A stretch of DNA of 64,000 bases from Halostella litorea (lineage in GTDB: Archaea > Halobacteriota > Halobacteria > Halobacteriales > Natronoarchaeaceae). The notes under the pieces were generated by a model. The model made no database searches. It saw nothing but the letters and a program-made list of their open reading frames with translations, and had not been told where the DNA came from. The DNA is taken from contig NZ_SJER01000006.1 in the NCBI RefSeq assembly GCF_004785955.1, positions 1 through 64,000 on the forward strand, given 5' to 3'. The translations under genes were made by a program, and so were the position numbers. How positions within the stretch are numbered: the first letter of the stretch is position 1; every line of letters begins with the position of its first letter. Positions 48,669 through 58,530 of this stretch are shown piece by piece.

Positions 48669-49886
48669 TCACGTCCGGGCGCGCAGCACGACCAGCACGG
48701 CGACGAGCGCCGCCGCGAGGGCCGCCTCGGCGTGCATCGCCGTCCGCATCGTCGTCGCCGACGCGACCGCGCCGACCACGGCGGGGAAGACGAAGTAGCC
48801 GCCCTGGCCGGCGGTCATCGCGACGGCGTTGACCGGGCCGCTGTACTCCGGGACGCGGTCGGTCGCCCAGGCCAGCAGCGTGGGGAACAGCCCGGAGACG
48901 AGCAGGCCGGCACAGAACGTCGCGGCGAACAGCGCCGCCTCGGCGGTGACGGCGACGACGGCGTACAGCACGGGGACCGAAAGCGCGGCCGCCGCGGTCA
49001 CGACCCGGAGGTAGCCAAGCCGCTCCGCGACCGCGCCGAACGCGAGGCGGCCGGGGACGTACGCGGCGAGATACACCGACAGCAGGAGGTTCGCGCGGGA
49101 CCGCGGGAGGAAGCCGTTCGCGTAGTAGGGGAGCCAGGTGAACATGCCGCCCTCGATACCGACGACCAGCGCCATCGCGGCGCTCAGGCCGAGCATCGAG
49201 GGGCGGCGGAGCAGCGTCCGCACGTCCGCAAGCGACAGCGACCGCTCGTTCTCCATGCCGTCGGGCGCGGGGAGGCGGGAAACGAACGCCGCGACCACGA
49301 GGAAGAGGGCAGCGACGACGACGTACGCGACCCGCCAGTCGCCGCGGGCGAGGACGAACGTGGCGAACAGCGGCCCCGCGGTCGCGCCGACGGCCCACGC
49401 CATCGTCTGGAAGTTGAACACCCGGCCCCGGTTGGCCGGGTAGAGGTGGCTGAGGACGGGCCGCCCGAGCGCGCGGAAGCCGCCGGTGGCGACCATCCGC
49501 GCGAAGACGAACGCCAGGAGCAGGAGGAACGTCGGCGCGAACCCGACGCCGACGAGGCAGACGCCGGCGACGGCCAGCGCGAGCGCGACGAACCGCTCGA
49601 CGCGGAGGCGGCCGACGACCATCCCGACGCCGAACAGCGTCAGCACGTAGCCAAGCGCCGACACCGGCGCGATCAGCCCCAGTTCGGCCTCCGAGAGGTC
49701 GAACGTCGCGGCGAAGCTCGGAAACATCGCGCCGCGCATCTGGAGCGAGAGGCCGACGAGCGCGGAGAACACGAAGATCGCGGCGGTCCATAGCCGGCGG
49801 TCGGCGGGCCGCCGGTCCGACTGCTCCCGCCCCGCCGACCCCTGCCGGCGCTCCGCGACCCGCCCACGCTCCGACGCCTCCGACAT
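48669..49886 (-). CDS. Major facilitator superfamily transporter
   Basis: 405 residues from the ATG at 49886, 12 helices. The A-like motif GMVVGRLRVERF (helix 2-3 loop) and the NFQTMAWAVGATAGPLFA helix identify an MFS permease of uncertain substrate. It has an Arg/Asp-rich N-terminal tail of about 30 residues. Located next to the Mo/W genes but not clearly part of them; the 38 nt to the ModE-like gene do not show a shared promoter. Confidence 0.82.
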   Translation of the reverse strand: MSEASERGRVAERRQGSAGREQSDRRPADRRLWTAAIFVFSALVGLSLQMRGAMFPSFAATFDLSEAELGLIAPVSALGYVLTLFGVGMVVGRLRVERFVALALAVAGVCLVGVGFAPTFLLLLAFVFARMVATGGFRALGRPVLSHLYPANRGRVFNFQTMAWAVGATAGPLFATFVLARGDWRVAYVVVAALFLVVAAFVSRLPAPDGMENERSLSLADVRTLLRRPSMLGLSAAMALVVGIEGGMFTWLPYYANGFLPRSRANLLLSVYLAAYVPGRLAFGAVAERLGYLRVVTAAAALSVPVLYAVVAVTAEAALFAATFCAGLLVSGLFPTLLAWATDRVPEYSGPVNAVAMTAGQGGYFVFPAVVGAVASATTMRTAMHAEAALAAALVAVLVVLRART

Positions 49887-49924
49887 GGGACCGGCTTCCA
49901 CGGCGGGGTCCTAACGTCCGTCGA

Positions 49925-50635
49925 TCACTCCGCGGCGACGCCCCGCGTCGCCGTCGCCTTGAACGACGCGACGACGCGGCGGCCCGGTTCGAGGTCCAGC
50001 CGCGCGGCGCTGTCGCGGGTGACGAGCGCCCGGAGCGGCGTCGCGGCCCCCGCGTCGACCGTCACGGCGGCGACCGCCTCGCCCGCGTCGACGGACTCGA
50101 CCGTCCCCTCGAACCGGTTGCGCGCGCTCGTGCCGTCCGGGTCGGGGCGGTCCGACGGCGCGGTTAGCGTCACCGCGTCCGAGCGGACGCTCACGGCGAC
50201 CCGGTCGGCGTCCGGCGGCACGAGCGCACGCACGCGCCCGACGCCGGTGTCGACGGTCGCGAGTTCGCCGTCGCGCTCGACGACGGTCCCCTCGAACACG
50301 GACTCCTCGACGCCCGCGACGCCGGCGAACGCGGCGTCGAGGCGCTCGAACCGCTCCAGCAGCGAGCGGGCGTTCTCCGTCAGTTCGCTCCCGCCGCCGC
50401 CGGCCCCGCCGCGCCGGCGCTCGACGAGCGGGCCGGCGGCGTCCTCCAGGTCGACGATGCGCCCCTGCATCCGGGCGTACGAGCGCCCGAGCGCCTCGGC
50501 GGCGGCGTGGATCGAGCCGTGTTCGTCGACGGCCCGCAGCAGCGCCACGTCGCGCTCGTCGACCGTCGCGCCGTCGACCGACAGCCGCGTCTCGAACTCC
50601 CGGCGCATGCGCGGCGGTTCGCGCTCCCCCACCAT
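49925..50635 (-). CDS. ModE-type regulator with TOBE domains
   Basis: 236 residues. N-terminal LysR-like wHTH of ModE (DERDVALLRAVDEHGSIHAAAEALGRSYARM, about 25-56) and two C-terminal TOBE/Mop repeats (FEGTVVERDGELATVDTGVG and FEGTVESVDAGEAVAAVTVD) that bind molybdate or tungstate. It ends the tup operon, 23 nt after the ATPase gene. It should sense oxyanion and control the transporter. ATG 50608 is an alternative start. Confidence 0.83.
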   Translation of the reverse strand: MVGEREPPRMRREFETRLSVDGATVDERDVALLRAVDEHGSIHAAAEALGRSYARMQGRIVDLEDAAGPLVERRRGGAGGGGSELTENARSLLERFERLDAAFAGVAGVEESVFEGTVVERDGELATVDTGVGRVRALVPPDADRVAVSVRSDAVTLTAPSDRPDPDGTSARNRFEGTVESVDAGEAVAAVTVDAGAATPLRALVTRDSAARLDLEPGRRVVASFKATATRGVAAE

Positions 50636-50658
50636 AGCAGTTGGCGACGGCGCGCCGG

Positions 50659-51414
50659 TCAGTACACCAGTTCGCCGTCGATGAACTTCGCGGCGCGCGG
50701 GTCGTCGGGGTCCTCGAACACGCGCTCGGGCGGGCCGTCCTCGATGACGCGCCCGTCGAGCAGCACCGCGACGCGGTCGGCGATCCGCTCGGCCTGGTGC
50801 ATGTCGTGGGTCGCTATCGCCACGCCGATCCCCCGTCCCCGAGCGGCGTCGACCGCGTCCTCGATGGCGGCCGTGTTCCGCGGGTCTAGGTCCGACGTCG
50901 GCTCGTCGAGCAGGAGCACGTCGGGGTCGTAGGCCAGCGCCCGCGCGAACGCGACGCGCTGGGCCTCTCCGCCGGACAGTGAGCCGGCGGACTGGTCGGC
51001 GCTGTGTTCGAGGCCGACGGTGCCGAGCGCCTCCCGGACCGCGTCGGCGGTGCCGTTGCCGCGGACGAGCGAGCGGAGCCGGTCGCCCCACGAACTGCGG
51101 ACGCGGAGCCCGTACTCGACGTTGCGGCGGACGCTCGCGTCGAAGAGGCTGGCCTGCTGGAACACCATCCCGACGCGCCGGCGGAGCGAGAGGCGCTCGT
51201 CCTCCGGCGCGGCCCACGCGTCCGTCCCGTCGAACAGCACGCGGCCCTCGTCGGGCCGCTCGAACAGCGCGAGGAACCGCAGCAGCGTCGTCTTGCCGAC
51301 GCCCGAGGGGCCGATGACCGCCAGCACCTCGCCCGGCTCGACCGCGAGGGACACGTCCCGCAGGATCGGTTCGCCGTCGTACCCGTGTACGAGCCCGTCG
51401 ACGCGGAGGCTCAT
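50659..51414 (-). CDS. tupC: Tungstate/molybdate ABC transporter, ATP-binding subunit
   Basis: 251 residues, ABC ATPase. Walker A GPSGVGKT (about 35-42), Q-loop VFQQ, signature LSGGEAQR, Walker [13 protein letters not shown], and H-loop ATHDMHQ. The ATG overlaps the permease stop (ATGA), so it is coupled. Feeds Mo or W to cofactor synthesis needed for NarG. Confidence 0.88.
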   Translation of the reverse strand: MSLRVDGLVHGYDGEPILRDVSLAVEPGEVLAVIGPSGVGKTTLLRFLALFERPDEGRVLFDGTDAWAAPEDERLSLRRRVGMVFQQASLFDASVRRNVEYGLRVRSSWGDRLRSLVRGNGTADAVREALGTVGLEHSADQSAGSLSGGEAQRVAFARALAYDPDVLLLDEPTSDLDPRNTAAIEDAVDAARGRGIGVAIATHDMHQAERIADRVAVLLDGRVIEDGPPERVFEDPDDPRAAKFIDGELVY

Positions 51415-52130
51415 CGCAGCGTCCCCCCGTCGCCGAGGCGAACGACGACGGCGTTGACCGTCAGCACGAGGACGAGCAACAGCGCGCCGAGCACCATCGC
51501 CGTGTCGTAGCTCCCCTGCCGGGCCTCCAGCTGGATCGCCGTCGTCAGCGTGCGCGTCTTCGAGACGCCGTCCGCGCCGGCGATGTTGCCGCCGACGATG
51601 AGCACGGAGCCGACCTCGCTGATCGCCCGGCCGAAGCCCGCGAGAATCGCCGTGGCGATGCCGTACCGGGCCTCCTTGACGACGACGAGGGCGACGTCGA
51701 GGCGCGTCCCGCCGAGCGCGCGGGCGGCGTCCCGGACGGAGTCGTCGACGCCCGTCACGGCCGCGAGGCTGATGCCGGTGATCGGCGGCGTCGCCAGCAC
51801 GATCTGTGACATGATCATCGCCTCCTTCGTGAACACGAGGCCGAACTCGCCGAGCGGCCCCTGGTTGGACACGGCAAAGAGGACGAGCAGGCCGACGACG
51901 ACGCTCGGGAACCCCATCCCCGTGTTGATGACGGCGGTCACCAGCCGCTTGCCGGGGAAGTCGGTGAAGCCGACGAGCAGCGCCGTCGGGATGCTCACGA
52001 GCGTCGACAGCGCCACGGCGGCGAGGCTGACGTACAGCGACACCTGGATGATGCTCGTGACGTACTGGGACTCGAAGGGGAACTCGCCGAACACGAGGAC
52101 GGCGTCGGGGGCCCCGGCGAGCATGCTCAC
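51411..52130 (-). CDS. tupB: Tungstate/molybdate ABC transporter, permease
   Basis: 239 residues, about six membrane helices, with the BPD permease EAA-type loop [21 protein letters not shown] (about 145-165). The closest pattern is TupB/WtpB. Start taken at GTG 52130 because it overlaps the TGA of the binding-protein gene (GTGA); ATG 52124 is equally possible. Confidence 0.86.
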   Translation of the reverse strand: MSMLAGAPDAVLVFGEFPFESQYVTSIIQVSLYVSLAAVALSTLVSIPTALLVGFTDFPGKRLVTAVINTGMGFPSVVVGLLVLFAVSNQGPLGEFGLVFTKEAMIMSQIVLATPPITGISLAAVTGVDDSVRDAARALGGTRLDVALVVVKEARYGIATAILAGFGRAISEVGSVLIVGGNIAGADGVSKTRTLTTAIQLEARQGSYDTAMVLGALLLVLVLTVNAVVVRLGDGGTLR

Positions 52131-53047
52131 CCCTCGTCGTCCGCGCTCCACCCTTCGGGAACGTACTGCTGGAAGTCGGGGTCCTCCGACAGCGCCTCGG
52201 GGAAGAACAACTGCTCCCCGTTGGCGGTGTACTCCTCGATCCGGCGTTGCCCCTCGGGGCTCGTGATGTAGCCGATGTACGCCATCGCGAGGTCGTAGTT
52301 GACGTTGTCGTGGACCGCCGGGTTGACGGCCATGATCCCGTACGGGTTCGCGAGCAGCTCCGGGCCGCCCTCGATCGGCCCCTGGACGAGGATGACCAGG
52401 TCGCTCTCGGCGCGCTGCGAGAGGTAGGTGCCGCGGTCGGAGAGTGTGTACCCGCCCTGCTGGTTCGCGATGTTCAGCACCTCGCCCATCCCCTGCCCGG
52501 TCTCCTGGTACCAGTCGCCGCCGGGCTCGACGCCCGCCGCCTCCCAGATCGCCAGCTCCTTCGTGTGGGTGCCGGAGTTGTCGCCCCGCGAGACGAACGT
52601 CTCGCCGGCGTCGGCGATCGTCGCGAACGCCTCCGTCGCCGACTCCGTCCCCTCGATCCCGGCGGGGTCGCCCTCGGGCCCGACGATGACGAAGTCGTTG
52701 AACATGAGGTCGCGGCGGTTGACGCCGTACCCCTCCTGCATGAACTCGTCCTCCAGCGAGCGGGCGTGGACCATCACGACGTCGGAGTCGCCGGCCCGGG
52801 CCGTCTCCAGCGCCTGCCCGGTCCCCTGTGCGACCGCGTCCACGGTCACGCCGTACATGTCCTGGAACGGGGCGTTCAGCTCGTCCAGCAGCCCGGTGTC
52901 GTACGTGCTCGTCGTGGTCGTCAGCGTGAGCGTCTCGCCGGCGACCTCCGGCCCGCTCTCGTCCTGTCCGAACGCGGTACAGCCCGCGAGCGCCGCGGTC
53001 GCGCCGCCGCCCAGCGCGGCGAGGAACCGCCGTCGTTGTATCGCCAT
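52127..53047 (-). CDS. tupA: Tungstate/molybdate-binding lipoprotein
   Basis: 306 residues. Tat motif [10 protein letters not shown] and lipobox ALAGC mark a lipid-anchored binding protein. The TupA signature [16 protein letters not shown] (about 44-59), [15 protein letters not shown] and [12 protein letters not shown] (about 152-163) that bind the oxyanion are all present. TATA-like AACAACTAAG at about 53070-53080 gives a leaderless start. Preceded by the repeat pair at 53091-53174. Confidence 0.9.
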   Translation of the reverse strand: MAIQRRRFLAALGGGATAALAGCTAFGQDESGPEVAGETLTLTTTTSTYDTGLLDELNAPFQDMYGVTVDAVAQGTGQALETARAGDSDVVMVHARSLEDEFMQEGYGVNRRDLMFNDFVIVGPEGDPAGIEGTESATEAFATIADAGETFVSRGDNSGTHTKELAIWEAAGVEPGGDWYQETGQGMGEVLNIANQQGGYTLSDRGTYLSQRAESDLVILVQGPIEGGPELLANPYGIMAVNPAVHDNVNYDLAMAYIGYITSPEGQRRIEEYTANGEQLFFPEALSEDPDFQQYVPEGWSADDEG

Positions 53048-53090
53048 AGACACAACGTCGGGTCGACCGGCTTAGTTGTTACGCACTGGA

Positions 53091-53174
53091 GAAACCGAAA
53101 CCGGTTACGTCGGGGACGGAGGCCCACGCACCGGCGGCTATCTCGTCGGACGGACGAACCGAAAACGGGTTACG
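53091..53174. promoter_or_regulatory. Direct-repeat pair before tupA
   Basis: GAAACCGAAACCGGTTACG (53091-53109) and GAACCGAAAACGGGTTACG (53156-53174), 15 of 19 positions equal, 65 nt apart (start to start). The first copy is just upstream of the tupA TATA box, so this may be the ModE operator; not demonstrated. Confidence 0.4.
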
Positions 53175-53180
53175 GCCGGG

Positions 53181-54200
53181 TCAGTCCCGGTGGCCCCAGC
53201 GCCGGCCCTCCTCGTCGTACCGGGCCTCGGCGATGCGGTCGTGCTGGGCGTCGGACAGCGAGATATCCGTCGCGCCGACGTTCTCGTCGAGCTGGTCGGT
53301 CGTCCGCGCGCCGACGATGGGGACGCAGGTGAACTTCTCCTGTTCGATCAGCCAGCGGAGCGCGACCTGCGCGGGCGTGGCGTCCAGCTCGTCGGCGACG
53401 GCGCGGATCTCGTCGAGCACCTCCCAGCCGCGGGCGGAGACGTAGTACTCGTCGAACCGCGGGTCGATGGCGCCCCGCGAGTCGTCGGGGGCCTCGACCC
53501 CGTCGTCGGTCCGCTCGTACTTGCCGGTGAGGAAACCGCCGGCCAGCGGCGAGTACGGGCAGACCGCCAGGTCCTGGTCGGCGCAGACGTCGAGGTAGTC
53601 GACCACGTCGTCGCGGTAGGCGGCGTGGAACAGGGGCTGGGTCACCTCGAACCGCTCTACTCCCTCCACGTCGCTCGTCCAGAGCGCCTTGGTGAGCTGC
53701 CAGGCGGCCATCGTGCTCGCGCCGAGGTGGTGGACCTTCCCCTCGCGCACGAGGTCGTTCAGCGTCCGGAGCGTCTCCTCGATCGGCGCGTCGTCGTCCC
53801 AGCGGTGGATGTAGTACAGGTCGAGGTAGTCCGTCCCGAGGCGGTCCAGCGTCCCCTCGATCTGCCGGCGGATGTGCTTGCGCCCGAGTCCGGAGTCGTT
53901 CGGCCCGGGCTCGCCCCAGCCGTCGAACGGGAAGTACACCTTCGAGGCCAGCACGAAGTCCTCGCGGTCGTAGTCCTCCAGCCACTCGCCGATGAACCGC
54001 TCGCTCTTGCCGTTCGGCGTGCCGTACACGTTGGCGGTGTCGATGAAGTTGACCCCGCGGTCCCACGCCGCGTCGAGCAGTTCGTGGGCCTCCCCGCGGT
54101 CCGTCTCGACGACGCCGTTGGTCTCGCGGCCGAACCGCCACGTCCCGAAGCACAGTTCCGACACCGTCGTCCCGGTCGAACCCAGGGTCGTGTACTCCAT
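53181..54200 (-). CDS. Aldo/keto reductase
   Basis: 339 residues. Catalytic tetrad region: NFIDTANVYG (Asp and Tyr, about 52-61), the Lys of LASKVYFPFD, and His in YYIHRWDDD (about 129-137); the C-terminal NADPH site is PIVGARTTDQLDEN. Longer frames upstream would pass the promoter. Its 3' end is 134 nt from the tupA start. Substrate unknown. Confidence 0.88.
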   Translation of the reverse strand: MEYTTLGSTGTTVSELCFGTWRFGRETNGVVETDRGEAHELLDAAWDRGVNFIDTANVYGTPNGKSERFIGEWLEDYDREDFVLASKVYFPFDGWGEPGPNDSGLGRKHIRRQIEGTLDRLGTDYLDLYYIHRWDDDAPIEETLRTLNDLVREGKVHHLGASTMAAWQLTKALWTSDVEGVERFEVTQPLFHAAYRDDVVDYLDVCADQDLAVCPYSPLAGGFLTGKYERTDDGVEAPDDSRGAIDPRFDEYYVSARGWEVLDEIRAVADELDATPAQVALRWLIEQEKFTCVPIVGARTTDQLDENVGATDISLSDAQHDRIAEARYDEEGRRWGHRD

Positions 54201-54547
54201 ACCCCGATCTGCTCCCGGGATCCGAATAAGGGTTGAGGCAGCGGAAAGCGTCAAGGCCGGCCGCTCCCCCGGCGGCGCGCGCCGGCGCGGCCCGGTCGTG
54301 TCAGGTCGCCCCAGCTTCGGGGACCGCACCGCCGCGGCCGAACCTCTCGGATCTCTCGATAGATCTCCGTAGATCGGAGTTATCGGCTCAACACCGCTTG
54401 TAAAGTATTAGAAGCTCTCTGCAACGGTCGTAAAACGTCCGCATGATCGACACATCCGGCTAAAATCGTCCGAAATCGTCCGAAGCCTCGGCCCGTTATA
54501 TGCCGGTGTAGCTACAAGGGTTGAGTAGACCAACGAGGTGCCACCCG
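54201..54547. promoter_or_regulatory. Intergenic region with tandem and hairpin repeats
   Basis: 347 nt without a gene. A CTCCG/CGGAG hairpin lies near 54366-54380, a tandem AAATCGTCCG repeat at 54463-54482, and a TATA-like GTTATATG at about 54494-54501. The next gene (54548) has a Shine-Dalgarno GAGGTG about 7 nt before its ATG. Confidence 0.45.
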
Positions 54548-54811
54548 ATGTCAACCCCCTCCGCACACAACGACGACCTCGCCGACGGCGGGACCGACCC
54601 GGTCTCGTCGCTGCGCGCACAGCTCGACGACCACGCGCTCACCACGCCGTTCCAGATGGTCGGTTTCTGGATGGCGGTCGCGCTGCCGTTCCTGCACGTG
54701 CCGCTGCTCGCGTCCGGCCTGTCGACCCCCTCCGAGACCACGACGTTCCTCGCCCTGCTCGGGCTGAACCTCGTGGGACTGGTCGTCGGGCACTCGTACA
54801 ACCGCGACTGA
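54548..54811 (+). CDS. Small two-helix membrane protein
   Basis: 87 residues; an acidic, Asp-rich N-terminus (about 1-30) and two hydrophobic helices (about 36-56 and 62-82). GAGGTG ends about 7 nt before the ATG and decides the start. Family unknown. Confidence 0.72.
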   Translation: MSTPSAHNDDLADGGTDPVSSLRAQLDDHALTTPFQMVGFWMAVALPFLHVPLLASGLSTPSETTTFLALLGLNLVGLVVGHSYNRD

Positions 54812-54916
54812 AGCGACGGCCGCGCACCCGCCACGGCCACCAGGTCCCCGCCGTGCGGCGTCGGTCCCCGCGTCGCACGCCGTCCCCACCTCGTACACCG
54901 TCCCCGCCGGCCGTTC

Positions 54917-55171
54917 TCACGCCGCCTCGATCATCTCCTGCAGCGCCGCCTCGTCGACCTCGAACTTGAACTTCGGCGTCCCGTCGACCAGCACGTACGG
55001 CACCCGGTCCCCGTAGCGCTCGCGGAGGTCGTCGTCCGCGTCCACGTCGACAACGTCCACGTCGACGGGCCGCGCCGCGTCGTCGCTCGCCCGGCGCACC
55101 GCCGCTATCGCGTCGTCACAGAGGTGACAGTCCTCCCGCGTGTACACCGTGACCGTCGTCGGCTCGTCCAT
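54917..55171 (-). CDS. Glutaredoxin-like protein
   Basis: 84 residues, thioredoxin fold. The redox motif is C-x-x-C in REDCHLCDDAI (about 13-23) and the cis-Pro loop RVPYVLVDG (about 57-65). Reduces disulfides or carries metal. Single gene; the divergent antiporter gene lies 160 nt away. Confidence 0.86.
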   Translation of the reverse strand: MDEPTTVTVYTREDCHLCDDAIAAVRRASDDAARPVDVDVVDVDADDDLRERYGDRVPYVLVDGTPKFKFEVDEAALQEMIEAA

Positions 55172-55330
55172 GCGTCGGGGTTCGGAGCCGCCGCCCTTAC
55201 CGTCGTCGGGTCGTGGCGATCGGGTCAACCGTTTTATCGCTTCGAGGTGACGTGGAACCATGACCGGTTGGTCGCGGTGGTCCGGAGCGAGGCGGTTCGC
55301 CGAACGCGGGTCGAGTCGGGGTGACTGTCG

Positions 55331-57019
55331 GTGACCGCCTCGGGGGTCGAGACCGAACTGATCCACCTGTTGAGCGTGTTCCTCATCGCGGGCGCCGTCG
55401 GCGTTGTCGTCACCAAGTTCGTCCGCATTCCGTACACCATCGCGCTGCTCATCGCCGGGTTCGTCGCCTCGATAGCGGGCGTCTCGGTGGGGATCGAACT
55501 CACCCACGACATCATCCTCCTCGTCCTGTTGCCGCCGCTGCTGTTCGAGGGGGCGGCGACGACCGACCTGGCCTCCTTCCGCGAGAACTTCCCGGTGATC
55601 GCCACGCTCGCCATCGCCGGCCTCGTGCTGTCGATCCTGTTCGTCGGCGTCGCCGTCCGCTACGTGCTCGGGTTCCCGCTGCTCGTCGCGTTGCTGTTCG
55701 CCGCTATCATCCTCCCGACCGACCCCGTCTCCGTGCTCGCGCTGTTCGAGGAGATGGGCGCGCCCGAGCGGCTGACGGTGCTGGTCGAGGGGGAAAGCCT
55801 GCTCAACGACGGCGTCGGCGTCGTGATATTCACCGCTTTGCTCTCCTTCGTCATGTCGGACGTCGACCCAGCGGCGCTCGCGACGCCCGCGCGGCTCGGC
55901 CGGCTCCTCGGCGACATCGCCGTCGCGAGCGTCGGGGGTGCCGTCGTCGGCGGGCTCGCCGGCTACGCCGTCTACCGGGTGATGGTCGGGCTGGACGAGC
56001 ACATGACCGAGATCGTCCTCACCGTCATCCTCGTGTACGGGAGCTTCCTCCTCGCCGAACACTACCTCGGGGTCAGCGGCGTCATCGCCACCGTCGTCGC
56101 CGGGCTGTTCATCGGCAACCGCGGCCGCGAGTACGCCATGAGCGCCCAGACGAAAGTGTCCGTGTTCAACACGTGGGCGACGGCGGCGTTCATCGTGAAC
56201 ACGTTCATCTTCATCGTGATCGGGACCCAGACGCCGCTCGTTCAGATCGCCCGCCACGCGAACCTGCTGGTCCCGGCGCTCCTGATCGTCCTCGTCGGCC
56301 GCGCCGTCGTCGTCTACCCGCTCACCGAACTCGTCAACCGGACGGTGCTGACCCAGCCCGTCTCCCGGGAGTACCAGCACGTCATCGTCTGGAGCGGCCT
56401 GCACGCCTCGATCCCCATCGCGCTGGTGCTCGGGCTCCCGCCGGGCACGCCGTTGCGCGAGGAGATGCGCGTGATGGTGTTCGGCATCGCCGGGTTCGGG
56501 CTGGTCGTCCAGGGGCTGACGATCGGGCGGCTGGTCGAGCACCTCGGCATCGCGACGACGAGCGACGAGGAGCGGCTCTACCAGTTGCTGATCGGACGCG
56601 CCCGGGCGGTCGACGCGGTGCTGGAGGAGGCGCGGGCGCTCCACGAGGACAACCGCATCCCCGACGAGGTGTACGAGAAGTTCGCGGTCGAGTACCGGTC
56701 GGAGAAGGAGCAACTGGACGCCACCATCGCCGAACTGCTCGACGAGCACCCGGAGATCCGCGACCGGGAGCGCACCGTCGCGGAGCGGCACCTGCTCAAA
56801 CACGAGCGGAGCGCCGTGAAGACGGCCGAACTCGACGGCCTGCTGTCCTCGGACGTGGCGGCGGAGCTCATGGAGGAGGTCAACCTCAAGCTCGACCGGC
56901 TCGACCGCGGCGAGTCGACGGTGGTCGCCTCGCGCAGCGAGGAGGGGTACGACGAGTTCTGGCGCGCGGAGGCCCGCGACCACGACGTGCTCGCCGACGA
57001 GAGCCGAGGCCCGTCGTAA
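55331..57019 (+). CDS. NhaP-type Na+(K+)/H+ antiporter
   Basis: 562 residues from a GTG start. About twelve membrane helices; the transport Asp pair region FAAIILPTDPVSVLALFEEMG (about 120-140) and LVEGESLLNDGVGVVIFTALL (about 150-170) are CPA1 signatures. The C-terminal 170 residues are cytoplasmic and helical. It exchanges cations for protons, a key function in salt-loving cells. Confidence 0.9.
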   Translation: MTASGVETELIHLLSVFLIAGAVGVVVTKFVRIPYTIALLIAGFVASIAGVSVGIELTHDIILLVLLPPLLFEGAATTDLASFRENFPVIATLAIAGLVLSILFVGVAVRYVLGFPLLVALLFAAIILPTDPVSVLALFEEMGAPERLTVLVEGESLLNDGVGVVIFTALLSFVMSDVDPAALATPARLGRLLGDIAVASVGGAVVGGLAGYAVYRVMVGLDEHMTEIVLTVILVYGSFLLAEHYLGVSGVIATVVAGLFIGNRGREYAMSAQTKVSVFNTWATAAFIVNTFIFIVIGTQTPLVQIARHANLLVPALLIVLVGRAVVVYPLTELVNRTVLTQPVSREYQHVIVWSGLHASIPIALVLGLPPGTPLREEMRVMVFGIAGFGLVVQGLTIGRLVEHLGIATTSDEERLYQLLIGRARAVDAVLEEARALHEDNRIPDEVYEKFAVEYRSEKEQLDATIAELLDEHPEIRDRERTVAERHLLKHERSAVKTAELDGLLSSDVAAELMEEVNLKLDRLDRGESTVVASRSEEGYDEFWRAEARDHDVLADESRGPS

Positions 57020-57065
57020 CGGCGCTCGGATAGTTTCATTACCGCCGAGCGTATCCACCGCGACC

Positions 57066-57578
57066 ATGGAGAGCATCGACGTGACCGACGAGCAGTACGA
57101 CCGACTCGACGCGATCCGGGAGTCGCTGGCCGACGACGTGCCGTACGGCCACGTTCGCGCCCGGGACGCCGTCCAGTACCTCCTCGACGAACACGACGGC
57201 GATCCGGACGTGACGGCCGCGGAGACGGACGGCGCGACGGGGTCCGACGGCGGAGACGCCGACGACGGCGCGGACGACGCTGACGGCGAGGACGCCGACG
57301 ATGAGGACGGCGAGGCTACGGACGATGACCCGGCCGATGAGGGAGACGACGAACCGGCGGCCGATGACGACGCCGACGACGACGGCTCCGACGACGCCGA
57401 TGGGAGCGACGGCGACGACAGGCTCTCGGCGATGATGAACCTGCTCGACACCCACGACGACAAGTGGGAGCAGGCCGACTCCGAGGAGACCCGGTACGTG
57501 GTCGACCTGCCCGACGGGGGCACCGAGGAGGTCCAGACCAAAGACGACGTGAAGGCGATCCTGTTCAAGAACTACTGA
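57066..57578 (+). CDS. Acidic haloarchaeal protein of unknown function
   Basis: 170 residues. A folded N-terminal part (1-45: DVTDEQYDRLDAIRESLADD), a very acidic Asp/Glu/Gly linker (50-125), and a C-terminal DLPDGGTEEVQTKDDVKAIL region. No known motif. Its stop overlaps the ATG of the next gene (TGATG). Confidence 0.7.
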   Translation: MESIDVTDEQYDRLDAIRESLADDVPYGHVRARDAVQYLLDEHDGDPDVTAAETDGATGSDGGDADDGADDADGEDADDEDGEATDDDPADEGDDEPAADDDADDDGSDDADGSDGDDRLSAMMNLLDTHDDKWEQADSEETRYVVDLPDGGTEEVQTKDDVKAILFKNY

Positions 57579-57925
57579 TGGGCCTGCTCGCACGGATCGC
57601 CGCGGCCCTGCGGTCCGCGTTCGGCCGCTCCGGCGGCGACCCGGCCGACGAGGGCGACGCCGCCGGGAATGCGGACGCCGCCGACCGGTCACCCGACGGT
57701 GCCGACGACCGACCCGAGGACGGCGACGCGGCCGCCGGGCCGGCGACGACCGACTGCTCGGTCTGTGGAACGACGTTCGAGGCCGACGCCGAGGCCTGCC
57801 CGCTCTGTGGCACCGCGCCGGGGAGCGACGCGGCGGCCGCCGACCCGGAACCGGCGTCCGAGACGACCGACGGGGCGGCGACCGACGACGCTGCCGACCG
57901 GCTCCGGGACCTCCGCGACGAGTGA
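57578..57925 (+). CDS. Zinc-ribbon protein
   Basis: 115 residues. Two CxxC knuckles form a ribbon: CSVCGTTFEADAEACPLCG (about 60-78). The rest is acidic linker. Overlaps the preceding gene by one base, so translation is coupled. Function unknown. Confidence 0.75.
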   Translation: MGLLARIAAALRSAFGRSGGDPADEGDAAGNADAADRSPDGADDRPEDGDAAAGPATTDCSVCGTTFEADAEACPLCGTAPGSDAAAADPEPASETTDGAATDDAADRLRDLRDE

Positions 57926-57971
57926 CGTGCCACGCGGTACCGTTTTGCACGATCGTCCCGAACGATCGGGC

Positions 57972-58487
57972 ATGGACAGCAGAGCGTACGGGTTCGAGGG
58001 GGCGACGCCCGACGTCCACGACGGCGCGCGGGTCAGCCGAGAGGCGACGCTGGTGGGTGACGTGCGGGTCGGGGCGGACGCGAGCGTCTGGCCGGGCGCG
58101 GTGCTGCGTGGCGACGTGGCGCCGGTCCGGGTCGGCCGGGAGGCCCACGTCGGCGACACGGCGGTGCTCCACGCGAGCGCGGCCGGCGAGCGCGCGATGA
58201 TCGGGCACGGCGCCGTGCTGAACGACGCCGTCGTCGCGGACGGCGCGCTCCTCGGGTTCAACGCGACGGTCAACTCGGAGGTGCGCGTCGGCGAGGCGAG
58301 CATCGTCGCCTCGGGGACGACGGTGCCCGAGGGGTACGACATCCCGGCCGAGTCGTTCGTTCGCGGTGTCCCCGCCACGGTGACGCCGCTGTCCGAGACG
58401 ACGATCGACCCGGCGGAGATATTCGACGCCCACTCCTCGGGGGCGTACACGGACCTGGCCGCGCGCCACGACGACCTCTTCGGGTAG
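57972..58487 (+). CDS. Gamma-carbonic-anhydrase-like protein lacking a zinc ligand
   Basis: 171 residues, left-handed beta-helix with hexapeptide repeats (VRVGADASVWPGAVLRGDV). The first zinc-site His is kept in AVLHA and the second in MIGHG, but the third, His in typical AVLHGC, is Asn (AVLND). The nearby GMGA is GFNA. Catalysis of CO2 hydration is therefore doubtful; it may be a related non-enzymatic or differently active protein. Confidence 0.78.
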   Translation: MDSRAYGFEGATPDVHDGARVSREATLVGDVRVGADASVWPGAVLRGDVAPVRVGREAHVGDTAVLHASAAGERAMIGHGAVLNDAVVADGALLGFNATVNSEVRVGEASIVASGTTVPEGYDIPAESFVRGVPATVTPLSETTIDPAEIFDAHSSGAYTDLAARHDDLFG

Positions 58488-58530
58488 CCCACCCCCCGGA
58501 ACCTTGGTGCTCCGCCGTGAACGGTGGCGC

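Noticed and set aside
54350..54400. Hairpin near 54366-54380 as a tRNA or structured RNA
   Set aside because: Only a five-base stem, no cloverleaf, no conserved loop.
57949..57963. CCCGAACGATCGGG before the gamma-CA-like gene as a regulon member
   Set aside because: The arms are CGAACG/ATCG rather than CGAA/TTCG, and the distance to the ATG is only about 10 nt.
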